A DNA stretch of 64,000 bases. Origin: Mytilus edulis. Taxonomy: Eukaryota; Mollusca; Bivalvia; Mytilida; Mytilidae. This document shows, in pieces, positions 46,001 through 56,348 of the stretch. Every line of letters starts with the position of its first letter. Position 1 is the stretch's first letter. The position numbers and the translations under genes are program-made. Below the pieces are notes generated by a model. The model ran no database searches, had not been told where the DNA came from, and was given only the letters and a program-made list of their open reading frames with translations. The stretch covers positions 85,252,592-85,316,591 of the forward strand of contig NC_092347.1 of assembly GCF_963676685.1 (NCBI RefSeq). The letters are read 5' to 3'.

Positions 46001-49000
46001 GACAAATCTCCATCCAAATAACAATTTATAAAAGAAAACCATTATAGGACAATGTACTGCCTTCAACACGGAGCCTTGGCTCCCATCGAACAACAAGCTG
46101 TAAAGGGCCCCAAAATTACTAGTGTAAAACCATTCAAACGGGAAAAAACAACGGTCTAATCTATATAAAAAAACGAGAAACAATGAATATTTTCCTTTTA
46201 TAATTGGGAAAGCAAAAAAAATATGTTTGAAGTCTTTAAGTTAGTTGAATATAAGAACAAATTATGTACGTCAGTTGGAAAAGGCTTGACTTGTCAAAAT
46301 GCGCATAATCACACCATAAAAACCCAATATCCCTTTCAAAGAGGGCTCACAGTTCTCAAAAATAGTTTAAAGTCAATTTCAACTAATAGATAAATGTTTT
46401 GCTGACTAAAAGTGTGTTTTTTAAGTTTGTAGTAAAGAAATAAGACATTGATTTACTGGTTATAAAATCGATAAACATCCTGGGGTACATTAAATTTAAA
46501 AAAGCACTTTGCTGTCCTAAAATTACTGCTGCGGAAAATTGTAGGGGAGTTTTTTTAACATTTTTATAACAGTAACTCTTAATTTATTTAATTAGAGATT
46601 ACAAAATCTGTATGCTTAAATGAAATTTACCCAAAGTAAATGATTGTAAAAGTCTATACATGATAACATTTAGCTTTATGTCAGTGATAAATGATTGACT
46701 ATATTTCTCAACAGCTCCATCATGCAGTGGGCCTCACAACCAGGAAGAAATATAGGTGAAATGAGAACAGAAAAGATGGAAGAATCATTATTTTTAAACC
46801 TGAATGTCAGATTAGGGCAGCCATATTGTTACATGCACCAAGGAGATTGTGAACATCTAATTATATTTACAGACATAAGGTAGTGCTTGCATCATGTTAT
46901 ACTTACATAATGGTAATGTCAGTGTACAAAGTGCCAATTCTAGAAAAGTTGACATGGAAAAGAATCTTGAGTAAATGAAATTCCTTGAAAATGTGTAAGT
47001 CTAATGAGTGTCAATTTATTTAAGTACAATTCGAGTTCCTTTGTTTATCAGGTAAACTTGGCTTTAAGTTAGTACAAACAATCAAACATAAATAGCTGTA
47101 CAGCAATGTAGACACAATTCGATACATTTAAGAAAACAAAACAAAAAGTATTGTTATTTTATTAACAGCTGCTAACTATTGAAGCTGGGGTTTATAATGA
47201 TGGTTTTGTCTGTTCCTTTCAGATTGTTAAACTCAGATGACAGTCTTGATATTAGAGATTATCCTAGACTTATGAAAAAGAAGAGAGTAACACGAACATT
47301 ATGTAGATCTTGTATGATGCATTCTGCAAGGTACTGTTGATAACAAAATAAATACAGTATATGTATTTATGGAGTACTATAGTTCATTTTCAAGTAATTT
47401 AATGTTTATCAGATATAGTATAAAGACTATTGTAAATTTCATTCTTAAGGGGTTTCAGGGTTCCAAATTAAAATCATAAGACTTTTTTACAGTTAAATTA
47501 ATAAGCATGCAAACCAAGAATTTAAATGCTTTGCTTGCAAACTTTTTTGGTTGTTTGCTCAGGCATTGTAATTAAGATTGACACCTAAATTCAATGGAGA
47601 GGTGGAGTAACAGTCTGTTTACCATATAAAATAGAGTTGATTGGACAATGGATATTACATTGGAAACAATTTTGATATTCATTGATCAACCAAACCCTTG
47701 TGTATAGTAAACAGACTGTTATACTCCACCTACCAATTGAAAGTAGGTGTCAATCTTAATTACAATGTCTGAGCAAAGTTGGCAAGCAAGGCATTTAAAC
47801 TCTTGGTTTGCTAGCTTTATTATTTTAACTGTAAATGATTGCCAAAATGTTGTGCATATCATGCTTTTAAAAAAAATATATATAATAAAAATAATGGGTC
47901 ACTGGACTTATTTTCATGGTACAGATTGTGCAAAATTGTCAGATATTTTATGGATTATACATGAAAAACCTTTTTTGTGTGATGAACAAAAATAAGCTAT
48001 AGAATTTAAGATAAAATATATAAACATAACTCTTATAATGTGATTTATGAAAATAAAAAGAGAAACTTTGGGGTCACTGGCCTCACTTTCTTTGTTTCAA
48101 AACAAAAAAGGTGAATTTCGAACATTCTGTTATAAAGTAACATTATCTGAGTTATCTCCCCTTATATGGCAAATTTAAAAAAAAAAAAAACAAAAAAAAA
48201 AAAAAAAAACAGTTATCAAACAAGATATAGCACACAATTTCTTCCTTTAAATGATTGCTTGCTTTATATATAACAAATAAACAGTTTGTTTAGACCCTTC
48301 GGGGCATGGTCTTCACTTAGAGATACACTTTGCTCTTAGTTTATATGAAGTTTGCCTGCCATTTGTATGCAAATTGCAGAATGATAAAAAAATAATGATT
48401 GGGAAGTCATATGTGAACTGTTGACTTGTAAAACAACTCATCATAGATACCAGGATTAAAATTTTATATTTACGCCAGATGCGCGTTTCGTCTATATAAA
48501 AGACTCATCAGTGATGCTCGAATCAAAAAATGTTACAAAGGCCAAATAAAGTATGAAGTTGAAGAGCATTGAGGACCAAAAATTCCTAAAAGTTTTGCCA
48601 AGTAATGGTACTTAGAGGGATCTCACAGAGATATATACAATTATGATGCTATTAAAATAGCAATGGAGATATGGTGGGTAAATGCATAAAATATGATAAA
48701 ATACACAAGTTTTTTATCATATTTTATGCATTTACCCAACATACTATTATATAAGAATTAAATGATTCTTTTTGTAACTTTATTGGAGTATAAAAGTGTT
48801 TGAGGTGACTTATATGTGCATTTGGCCGGGTGTATCAATATTTATCATATATAATTATGATTATAATCTGTACATAATTTACACATGTCACTATAATAAA
48901 CAATTTACTTACTTACTTTATCTTTTTCAGGTGGATTGTGTATAACAGTGAACATGCTCCCGAGAATCCTTGTTTCTTTTGTGATCAGTGTTTTAAATCA

Positions 49001-49084
49001 TTTCATTATGATGAACATGGCAAGAAAATTGGAAATATTAAAGCTTATAAATACTTTGATCAGAGTGCGGCAATAAATTTATAG
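40015..49084 (+). CDS. SNAPC3: snRNA-activating protein complex subunit 3
   Basis: Nine exons: 40015-40208, 41818-41904, 42667-42763, 43443-43577, 45117-45257, 45730-45812, 46715-46879, 47223-47330, 48931-49084. All GT/AG and in phase; 1164 nt, 387 aa plus stop (human about 411). SNAPC3 (SNAP50) is the DNA-contacting zinc-binding subunit of the complex that recognises the proximal sequence element of snRNA genes for Pol II and Pol III. Visible hallmarks are [32 protein letters not shown], a [14 protein letters not shown] motif, C284/H287/C291/H293 ([11 protein letters not shown]), C328/C331 and the diagnostic [11 protein letters not shown] at 347-357. Exon 2 is the start of a tandem duplication that copies its 3' end and donor. 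The ATG gives [10 protein letters not shown]; no competing upstream start was seen. Confidence 0.95.
40430..41530. repeat. TTCC/GGAA-rich palindromic block in SNAPC3 intron 1
   Basis: ATATTTATTCCAAAG and AATTTATTATGTAA at 40577-40610 are repeated in reverse at 40708-40753 (TTACATAATAAATT, CTTTGGAATAAATAT). Short motifs such as ATTCCAATTGGAAT, TTCCGATTGGAAA and CAGTGGAACAAAT are scattered up to 41510. It looks like one or more decayed foldback elements; exact ends could not be set. Confidence 0.5.
41851..42180. repeat. 61-bp tandem array copying an exon end and its splice donor
   Basis: Beginning inside SNAPC3 exon 2, AGACATATCAATGTTGTCAT through GGTCTCAGTCAGGTAAGTC repeats every 61 bp (starts 41851, 41912, 41973, 42034, 42095, partial 42157). 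The first four units keep CAG/GTAAGT; the fifth has CAGGCTAGT. Reading past the first donor meets TAA at once. Each unit also carries TGTATTCCAG, a passable acceptor, 25 bp before its donor. Confidence 0.9.
43180..43385 (-). repeat. Dispersed repeat in SNAPC3 intron 3
   Basis: TTGTTGTCTCTTTGACACATTCCCC at 43330 is the reverse complement of the block at 18300. The left part (TTTTTATTGGTGGAGAAAAC, GAGTGCTCTGAGAGAACCAC) resembles a further piece of mollusc repeat. The array stops about 60 bp before exon 4, so the polypyrimidine tract of that exon is native. Confidence 0.65.
44458..44733 (+). repeat. ATGCCC..GGGGCAT dispersed element, copy 2
   Basis: In SNAPC3 intron 4. The order is GATGCCCAATCTGCACTATC, TTTAATGGACCATAAAAATG, AAAGATCATATCATAAGGAA, AGTTTCAAGTTGATTGGACT, TTTAACCTGAAGTGGGACAG, a GACAGACGGACG tract, and ATAAATGGGGCATAAT. 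It matches 23687-23948 reversed and 57751-58392. Confidence 0.85.
45970..46160 (+). repeat. 'GATGTGCCAATGAGACAA' dispersed repeat copy
   Basis: In SNAPC3 intron 6. GATGTGCCAATGAGACAAATC, CTGCCTTCAACACGGAGCC, TTGGCTCCCATCGAACAACA and GTGTAAAACCATTCAAACGG follow the order of the 26083 family. A 73-codon minus-strand ORF here is repeat-derived. Confidence 0.65.
47489..47832. repeat. 344-bp foldback element in SNAPC3 intron 8
   Basis: The left half (ACAGTTAAATTAATAAGCATG, TTTAAATGCTTTGCTTGC, TTGTAATTAAGATTGACACC, AGGTGGAGTAACAGTCTG) reappears in reverse in the right half (CAGACTGTTATACTCCACCT, GGTGTCAATCTTAATTACAA, GCAAGCAAGGCATTTAAA, TTATTATTTTAACTGT). The arms are about 130-150 bp with mismatches and the loop about 60 bp. 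It is large enough to form a strong hairpin in the pre-mRNA. Confidence 0.8.
48440..48620 (+). repeat. 'GCGCGTTTCGTCTA' dispersed repeat
   Basis: ATACCAGGATTAAAATTTTA, TTACGCCAGATGCGCGTTTC, AAAGACTCATCAGTGATGCTC, AAGTATGAAGTTGAAGAGC and ATTGAGGACCAAAAATTCC are the run of blocks I associate with a very common mussel repeat. Only one copy lies in this window, in SNAPC3 intron 8. Confidence 0.55.
48675..48738. repeat. Perfect 26-bp hairpin with 12-base loop
   Basis: The arm at 48675-48700 starts TGGGTAAATGCATAAAATAT and the arm at 48713-48738 is its exact reverse complement. The stem has no mismatch or bulge. Stem length and loop are in the range of a small hairpin RNA precursor, but perfect pairing and the repeat-rich surroundings favour a short foldback repeat. 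Confidence 0.8.
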
Positions 49085-50470
49085 TTGACATTGAGTTTCT
49101 TGAATTTGTTCACCAGATTTATATGAGTCTTTTATACAAGTATACTGCCTTTCATCAGATATGTGCACATTCAGTAGTAATCTCATCAACAAACATTCAA
49201 GCAATATATAGATTTACTGTCAGTCTAATGCTACAATATGCTTCGTCACATATTCAGGAAACTTTGTTCACAGTTAGATCCTATCATGATGATGACCATC
49301 TTTCTAGGACACACTGCATGCTCTGGAGGCATATAACAGAGTTATTTCCCCTTTGCAATTAAAAATGTTTTGTACATTTTAGTGTGCACATTGTACACAA
49401 CTCCTGATATATGCTTTATGAAACTTTGATTGCTTGAAGATGTTTATATAGAGTTGACATTTTCCTTATTTATTCTTATAAGATCTTAAGAATTAAAAAA
49501 AAACCTTCATGCCAGTAAAAATGTATTAGTCTTATCAACACTTTATCTTGGAATAGAATTTTGCACTTGCATAGAAATTAAGGATTAAGAGCAATATCTG
49601 AAGGCTTAAACAACAAAAGTGTGGACAACTGTTTAATTTAAGACCTAGATTGACAGACATAGGTAACAAACACCATGTGTTCCAGCCACTTAGTGCCAGG
49701 GAATAAAATTCATGTAAATTTAGCAAAAATCCATTCAAAATTTTTACCACAAATTCAACTGAGAGCAAAGAAATTCTTTGAATGTCAATATTTTGAATGG
49801 GCACACTTTAATGCAATGGTTTTATCATTCCAATATTGAAAGTCTGTCAGCGAAGGGCAAAGTTTAAACATCCATACTCCGTTAGAATACTTTTTCATAC
49901 AGGGAATGACTGTAAATTCAGAAATTATTGTAAGCTTTTTATTAATGCAATTAATGCAACTGGGTGAATATGTTAATAATAAGAACTCCCATTTTTTGCA
50001 GATTTTCTTGTCAATAACAAAATTTCGTATTTTTGTACATTTAAAATAAAATCGCAATAATAAATGCATGCAATCATTTCTAAATTTAGAGTACCGGTAA
50101 TAAATGTGCATATTCAGGACAAGAACTTGTTAATGTAATATCTATCCCTGCTTTGTACTAAACCTACACGCTGAGCTGGATGTTTAACATGCTTATTTAC
50201 AATTTATTAATCCCCAGGAAGACCTGTCCCCAGACACATTATTGTGACTCTGAGCCTTCTAGTCTTTGCTCTCACTCCTTAATGCCACATGCTTAGCAGA
50301 GATGCATCAACTTCCGAGTTCTTTAGATTAACCTGCTGGGGCTTGAATCTAACACCTCCCACACTCGAGGCGAACACAGCTTCATGATGTCATTGTTCAT
50401 CAATAGGCGTTACTCAGATATTGTTGCAAGGTGTACAAATCGTTTAGAAGGATTCATTTGACCTTGATCT
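49085..50470. other. Sequence 3' of SNAPC3, no supported gene
   Basis: SNAPC3 3' UTR must lie in the first part. Minus-strand ORFs of 89 and 108 codons (49535-50111) overlap each other out of frame and are unrecognised. The 50205-50400 segment is GC-richer (CCCAGGAAGACCTGTCCCCAG, CCTGCTGGGGCTTGAATCT, CTCCCACACTCGAGGCGAA) and looks like an unrelated repeat insertion that I cannot name. Confidence 0.45.
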
Positions 50471-50479
50471 CATTTTCAT

Positions 50480-51580
50480 AGTTTTTGTTGAGCCTGCGAC
50501 TTTAGTTGCAGAAAGCTCGACGTAGGGATAGTGATCTGGCGGCAGCGGCTACATCGGCGGCGACGTTGGCTAACTTCTTAAAAGCTTTATATTTTAGAAG
50601 GTATATAGATGACTCATGTTACGAACTTTCCGTCAGTCCCATGTCCAATGTCCTTGACCTCATTTTCATGGTTCGTTGACTACTTGAAAAAAAGTTTCTT
50701 TGTAATGTTAAATTCTCTCTTATTATAAGTAATAGGATAACTAAATTTGGTATGTGCGTACCTTGCAAGGTCCTCATCCCCATCAGACAATTCATTTGAC
50801 CTAGACCTCATTTCATGGATCAGTGAACAAGGTTAAGTTTTGGTGGTGAAGTCCATATCTCAGATACTATAAGCATTAGGTCTAGTATATTCGGTGTATG
50901 GAAGGACCTCATTTTCATGGTTCAGTGGTTATAGTTAAGATTTTGTGTTTTGGTCTGTTTTTCTTATACTTTATGCAATAGGTCTACTATATATGGTGTA
51001 TGAAAGGCCTGTAAGGTGAACATGTCCAACTGGCAGGTGTCATCTGACCTTGACCTCATTTTCATGGTTCAGTGGTTATAGTTAAGTTTTTGTTTTTTTG
51101 GTCTGTTTTTCTCACTCATACTGAATGCAATAGGTCTGCTATATTTGGTGTATGGAATGATTGTAAGGTGTACATGTCAAGCTGGCAGGTGTCATCTGAC
51201 CTTGACCTCATTTTCATGGTTCAGTGGTTGTTTTCAAGTTTTGGTCATTTTTTTCTAATATGTGCAATAGGTCAACTATATTTGGTGTATGGAAATATTT
51301 CATGATCTTTATGTCAGCCTTGCAGATTAAATTTGACCTTGACCTCATTTTCACAGTACATTGTTCAGTGTTAAGTTTTTGTGTTTTGGTCAGTTTTTCT
51401 AAACCTTGACTTCATTTTCATGGTTCATTGGTCAATGCTTAGTTTTCTTGGTTAATGTTAAGTTTATGTGACAGTTTTATTAAAGCTATATATTTAGGAC
51501 TATCAACATAATATCAATGATTAGTAAAGAAGGTGGACATTTTAGTGTGTGCACTCTTGTTTAAGTTTATGTTAAGTTTT
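50480..51580 (+). repeat. 'TTGACCTCATTTTCATGGTTCA' repeat, second copy
   Basis: Starts TTGTTGAGCCTGCGACTTTAG and GAAAGCTCGACGTAGGGATA, with a GC-rich GGCGGCAGCGGCTACATCGG block, then tandem units with GACCTTGACCTCATTTTCAT, ATTTGGTGTATGGAA and GTACATGTC. It mirrors 61990-63080 on the other strand. Short ORFs are frame-inconsistent between units. Confidence 0.8.
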
Positions 51581-51614
51581 TGTGGTTAAGCCCGTTTTGC
51601 AGATATTAAATTAA

Positions 51615-51857
51615 GGTGGTACCTAACACATGACTTAAATTAATTTGGCTTGCTTAGTTTTCATATAATTTTTTTGATAAAAATATAAAAATTTCAAAAA
51701 ACTTGAACCACACTTTCTTAGAAAAAAATCATTGGATATATAGCAGTTTGACATACACTAATTTTGATCATTTAGAAGCTTGATATTTCCTTAATGTAAT
51801 GTGATTAAAACATTTGGCTGATTTTACAGTTATTTCCCTGTAGTGTTAGGTACCACC
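51615..51857. mobile_element. TTAA-type MITE, GGTGGTACCTAACAC ends
   Basis: The ends GGTGGTACCTAACAC and GTGTTAGGTACCACC are exact apart from one position. TTAA precedes the left end and TTAC follows the right, consistent with a TTAA duplication carrying one later change. At 243 bp it is shorter than the GGTGGCTCGGG element at 30012 but shares the GGTGG start and target. Confidence 0.72.
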
Positions 51858-51859
51858 TT

Positions 51860-53470
51860 ACTTCACCTGTATACCAGTATATACATATAGTTTTTATGTT
51901 GGCATTGCACAAGACCATTGCTTTTCTTTAAAAGCAAAATGATCAGAACAAAAGGATCTACAATTAAGTCATGTATGGCTGAACTTTTCAGTGGACTCCT
52001 TATTATAGAGTTATTGCCCTTTTTATCATTTTGGCTAAAAACTTAAAAACTACAATAGATTAGTTAAAACTTTGAAAACACGAGAATGCACATGCTGAAA
52101 TGTCTTGCCTGTTTTACTCATCATTGATTTTATGTTGATAGTCCTAAAATATAAAGATTCACTACAAGTATCAAATTAACTTAACATTAACCAAGAAAAC
52201 GAGGCCAAGGTCAGATATAAACAAACAACTTACAATTATACAAGAAATAGATCAAGCCCTGAAAAATTTATATTGACCCAATGAACATTGAAATTAGGTC
52301 AATGTCAGATTAACTATGCCAGCCATACGTGTACACCTTACAATCATTCCATGCAGCACATATAGGTGACCTATTCCATAAAGTCCAGAAAATATTTAAG
52401 AAACAAACTTTACCAGGAAAACTTAACATTGACCAAAGAACCAATAAAATGAAGTCCAGGTGCAATGATACCCAACAGACAAACATATACACCTTACAAT
52501 CATAACCTATTGCTTATAGTTTTAGAAAAAGACAAACACATAAACAAAACCTTGAGCAATGAGTCGTGAAAATTAGGTCAAGGTAGAATGAAACCTGCCA
52601 GACTTGCATTTCAATATATAATTATTAATGAGTAGTTTAAAATGTCATTTAAATGTTCTTTGTATAATTGACAATTTTGGTCAAATAAACTGTTTGTAGA
52701 TCTTACTTTGCTGAATATTATTGCTGTTTAGGGTTTATCTTTATCTATAATAATGTGCAGGACAATAACCAAAAACTGCAAAATTACCTTAAAATTAAAA
52801 TTTAGTGTCAGCAAACCAATAACGTGTTGTTTGGTTCTTCCGAAAATTACAGGGCTGATAGACCTTTAGAACATTTTTCACCCATCAGATTTCCTCTAAA
52901 TGCTGCAGTTTTTTAGATATAAGCCAAATGGGCGAAAACTTCAGACTACTTATTGGAGTCATTTTAATGCCTAAACTAAAAAGTGGTCATTGTTGAAGAT
53001 GCAGGCGAGTTACACAGGCTCTTTGGAGCCTCTAGTTCTAACGTACTGTTGCACAACTGTTGGTTCTGCACCTAAAAATTTGTATATGCATGTCCCGAGC
53101 TAAGAGCCTGTAGTTGTTTGTACATTATTCAGGCAATTAGTTTCTATACCAAGTGGTCTGATTAAAAGATTTCAATGGCAATCATACCAAATCTTTTTAT
53201 CTTTAATTTGATGTAGGGTGTACATGTCTATGTAGCAGGATTCTTTTACCTCAAACTCATTTTAATTGGTAGAATCGTGTAATAATACGAGTAGCCTTTA
53301 ATTCAGTGGTTGCCATCTGTTATTTGTTTGGTCATAAATTAGACCTTTGGGTTTGAATTATTTCACATTTTGTCATGGTAGGGCCTTTAATAGCAGTCTG
53401 TCAGTATTGGTTTTACTCATTATTGAAGGTTGAACAGAGCCAAAAACTGCTTCAATTCTCATCATTTGGA
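51860..53470. repeat. Further dispersed repeat material
   Basis: 52080-52610 is a reversed, decayed copy of the TTGACCTCATTTT repeat (CAAGGTCAGAT, CTTACAATCATTCCAT). 52730-53040 carries AATAACGTGTTGTTTGGTTC, CATCAGATTTCCTCTAAATG and CAGGCTCTTTGGAGCCTCTAG, a separate repeat. 53400-53450 has GTCTGTCAGTATTGG and TTATTGAAGGTTGAACAGAG, as at 21170. No gene. Confidence 0.55.
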
Positions 53471-56348
53471 CGGAATAGTTGTTTTTATGACTTTTCCTGA
53501 ACATAACATAAATAATAGTTCAAAATTTTCCAGGTTTTTCTGATAGTGATGCAAATCTGAGCCATTTTTAAATTTCAACCTACAAAGAAGACAGCAAATA
53601 TCAAGGATGTATAATTTTATTTCCTTCTTTATATTATATTCGATTTTTTTGTAATTAAATAAATATCTTATTACAACAATTATAATTGACAATACATTCT
53701 ATACACATCTACTAATGCTTTCAGATAATGTAAAAAATAATTGTCAATATGATGTTTTGTTCCCAATTTCATGCTACCCTGAAAATAAGTCTACAAAGTG
53801 GGTGCACCGGAAACTGGTTTTCCTTCGTCTTTCTTATTTACATAAAATTTAGAAATAATACAATATTTCAATATTTGAGTTTCCTGCCAGGTTGCACAAA
53901 CTTCAGATGAGTGATATCTTTTCGTCCTACAGTTTTCAACAAGATCCAACCAACAACCAATCCAAACAAAGAAAGGGCACGTTATAATGGAAGTTACAGG
54001 AATTTCCCCACACTTTTCTACACTTTGGAACTTGGTAATTTTTTTTATCAAAATATAAAAGATTGTTTTATATTTTGTGATCAATTCCTCCTTCAGTTTA
54101 AAACCCTCATCTTATAAACTTTACAGAAAGACTGCAATCATTTTAGAATAGTATATGTAAATGAATATCTGCTCTCACATAATCATTGAGATTAAAATTT
54201 GGAATTTTTTCTCATATACAAAAGACACTACCAATTTTGAGTAATCAAATGCTACAGAAGTTTTTAATCTAAATACTTGAATCTTCACTGAAAGTTTGCA
54301 AACCTTCTATTATACAATAATTTAAAGATTTTCCTTCATTCTCATGTTTCAACATATATAAAAGCATTACAGACCATTCCCCATTTTTTGATCAACATTC
54401 TGTGCAACCCTGCCATTTGGATTCTTTGGTCCCTTTAAATTTGTACATGAAGACATCTGTCAGTTTGTTTGTGTAATGGAATATTTATGTTAAATATGTG
54501 GCTTATATGATTACATAAGGTATACATAATTGCATTGTTTAATGAGCAGTCTTCAAAAGTTGATGTGATATAACAGATAGATTATGGAGGGTTGACATGT
54601 GATTTATCTAGTTTAAAATCAATACGACTCTTCCTCTTACTTATAACTTTCATCTACACAGATTTAATTTTGTTCCAACAAAAGAAACTAAGTTATCTTT
54701 AAACTTTCAAAGGAAAAATTTCTATTATTAAATCATTTCCACTCGCATCCCCTAACCTATATCTTCCCTCTATTTTGTAAATATAAGTTACATGTATATT
54801 ATTTCTTCAAGAGATACTTTTTAAAAACCAATATCCTCTAAAGCAATTTCTTAAAAAAAAAAATCAAAAGGCTTGCCCATTCCCTATATGTTCCCTCTGT
54901 ATAAGTATGATACTGTACATGTGGATTCATTTATTTTTGTAAATATCAAATTTCTCGGTTTTTGCCAATCTGCATATAAAGCATAAAGAAAATTGTAATT
55001 CATTGACTATTTGAATTTGTGGTTCACCAGTACCCACAAAACTTGGTATCCAATGAATAATAATGAGATGGTATGACAATAAAGTTAATATTACTAGAAA
55101 CCATTTGTTTCTGTCTCAGACGGATAGAGACTGACAAAACCTAGACTGTATGCTTCCAAATTTTCACAAGATTGAAAGGAAAAATTATCACATCACTTTA
55201 TACAATATACAATCAAAATAAGTGCAGACACTTATACATAAATGATATCAAATTACAATATCGCAATGATTCATCATATATATTAATCAATAAAAAAAAA
55301 AGATTTCGTTTTTAAAAATATTCATTTTCATGAATTCTCATGTTTGATTGTATGAAACATGATGACATATTCTGTTACATAGCATACACACTGTTCTTTT
55401 TTTAAATCATTCCACGTAAGATCTGACTAATATTACATGGCATACTACAAACTTTATAAATTAAATATTGATCAACATTATAGCAACTTCATAAAATTTA
55501 TTGCACAATTTTATCTACTCTTGAAAAAATCAAAACAAAAAACAGAAAGAAAGATGAAGTTGAACTTTAATTGAACATTTTAACAATTGTGTAATAGATT
55601 CGACAGCTATCATTTACAATAGCTCACACATTTAGATATCTCGCTTGCCACAATATTTCTTATATTTTCAAGATCAATGTAATCCTTTAATTCCAGGACA
55701 AATGACATTTGACCTATCCAGACAACTGTAGAATGAATGTTAATATGAAGCCACTATCACATGTCAGACAGCCATACAAGTCATATCTTTAGAAAATTTG
55801 ATCAAGCAATGAAAACAAGTGATGGCCATAGGTAGTTTGTTAGAAATTTACTTATTACATTAAATTTAAAAACAAAATTGCTTGAAAATGATAAAAATAT
55901 GAACAGTAGTCCCATTAAATGAGCTGACAACTGGTTTGGCAAGGTATTATTATAAATAACTTCTATACATAGTTAGTCAACTCAATAAGAAAGAAGGAAT
56001 AAGATATGAATCTAATGTCAATTATCAATGCTACCTCCAGAAATTAACTATATGCCTTGCCTCTTATTACTTTTTTATTTGCTAGACAAAATGTTATATA
56101 GCATAGGTGTTTCACAAGACTTTATTGTTTACAGGAAGCATCAACCATGGACATGATGGAGAAAAAATATAATATATTATTGTACTTACTTTACATAAAA
56201 TTACTGATCATTCAAAATAACATACAACCATGCAAACACACACATAACATTACAATGAAAAACAAAGCACTATACTAAATATACTAATTGCAAATTTTTT
56301 ACTCAAATTGTTTATCACTACTGAGTTGATGATAAAAAGTTTTATTAT
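53470..56348. other. AT-rich intergenic sequence between SNAPC3 and CHAF1A
   Basis: No gene or transposon end is recognisable. Two opposed small ORFs (53791-54084 minus, 53911-54117 plus) overlap and match nothing I know. Some of 55500-56348 may be CHAF1A 3' UTR: AATAAA on the minus strand at 56341-56346 lies only a few bases after the CHAF1A stop codon. Confidence 0.45.
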
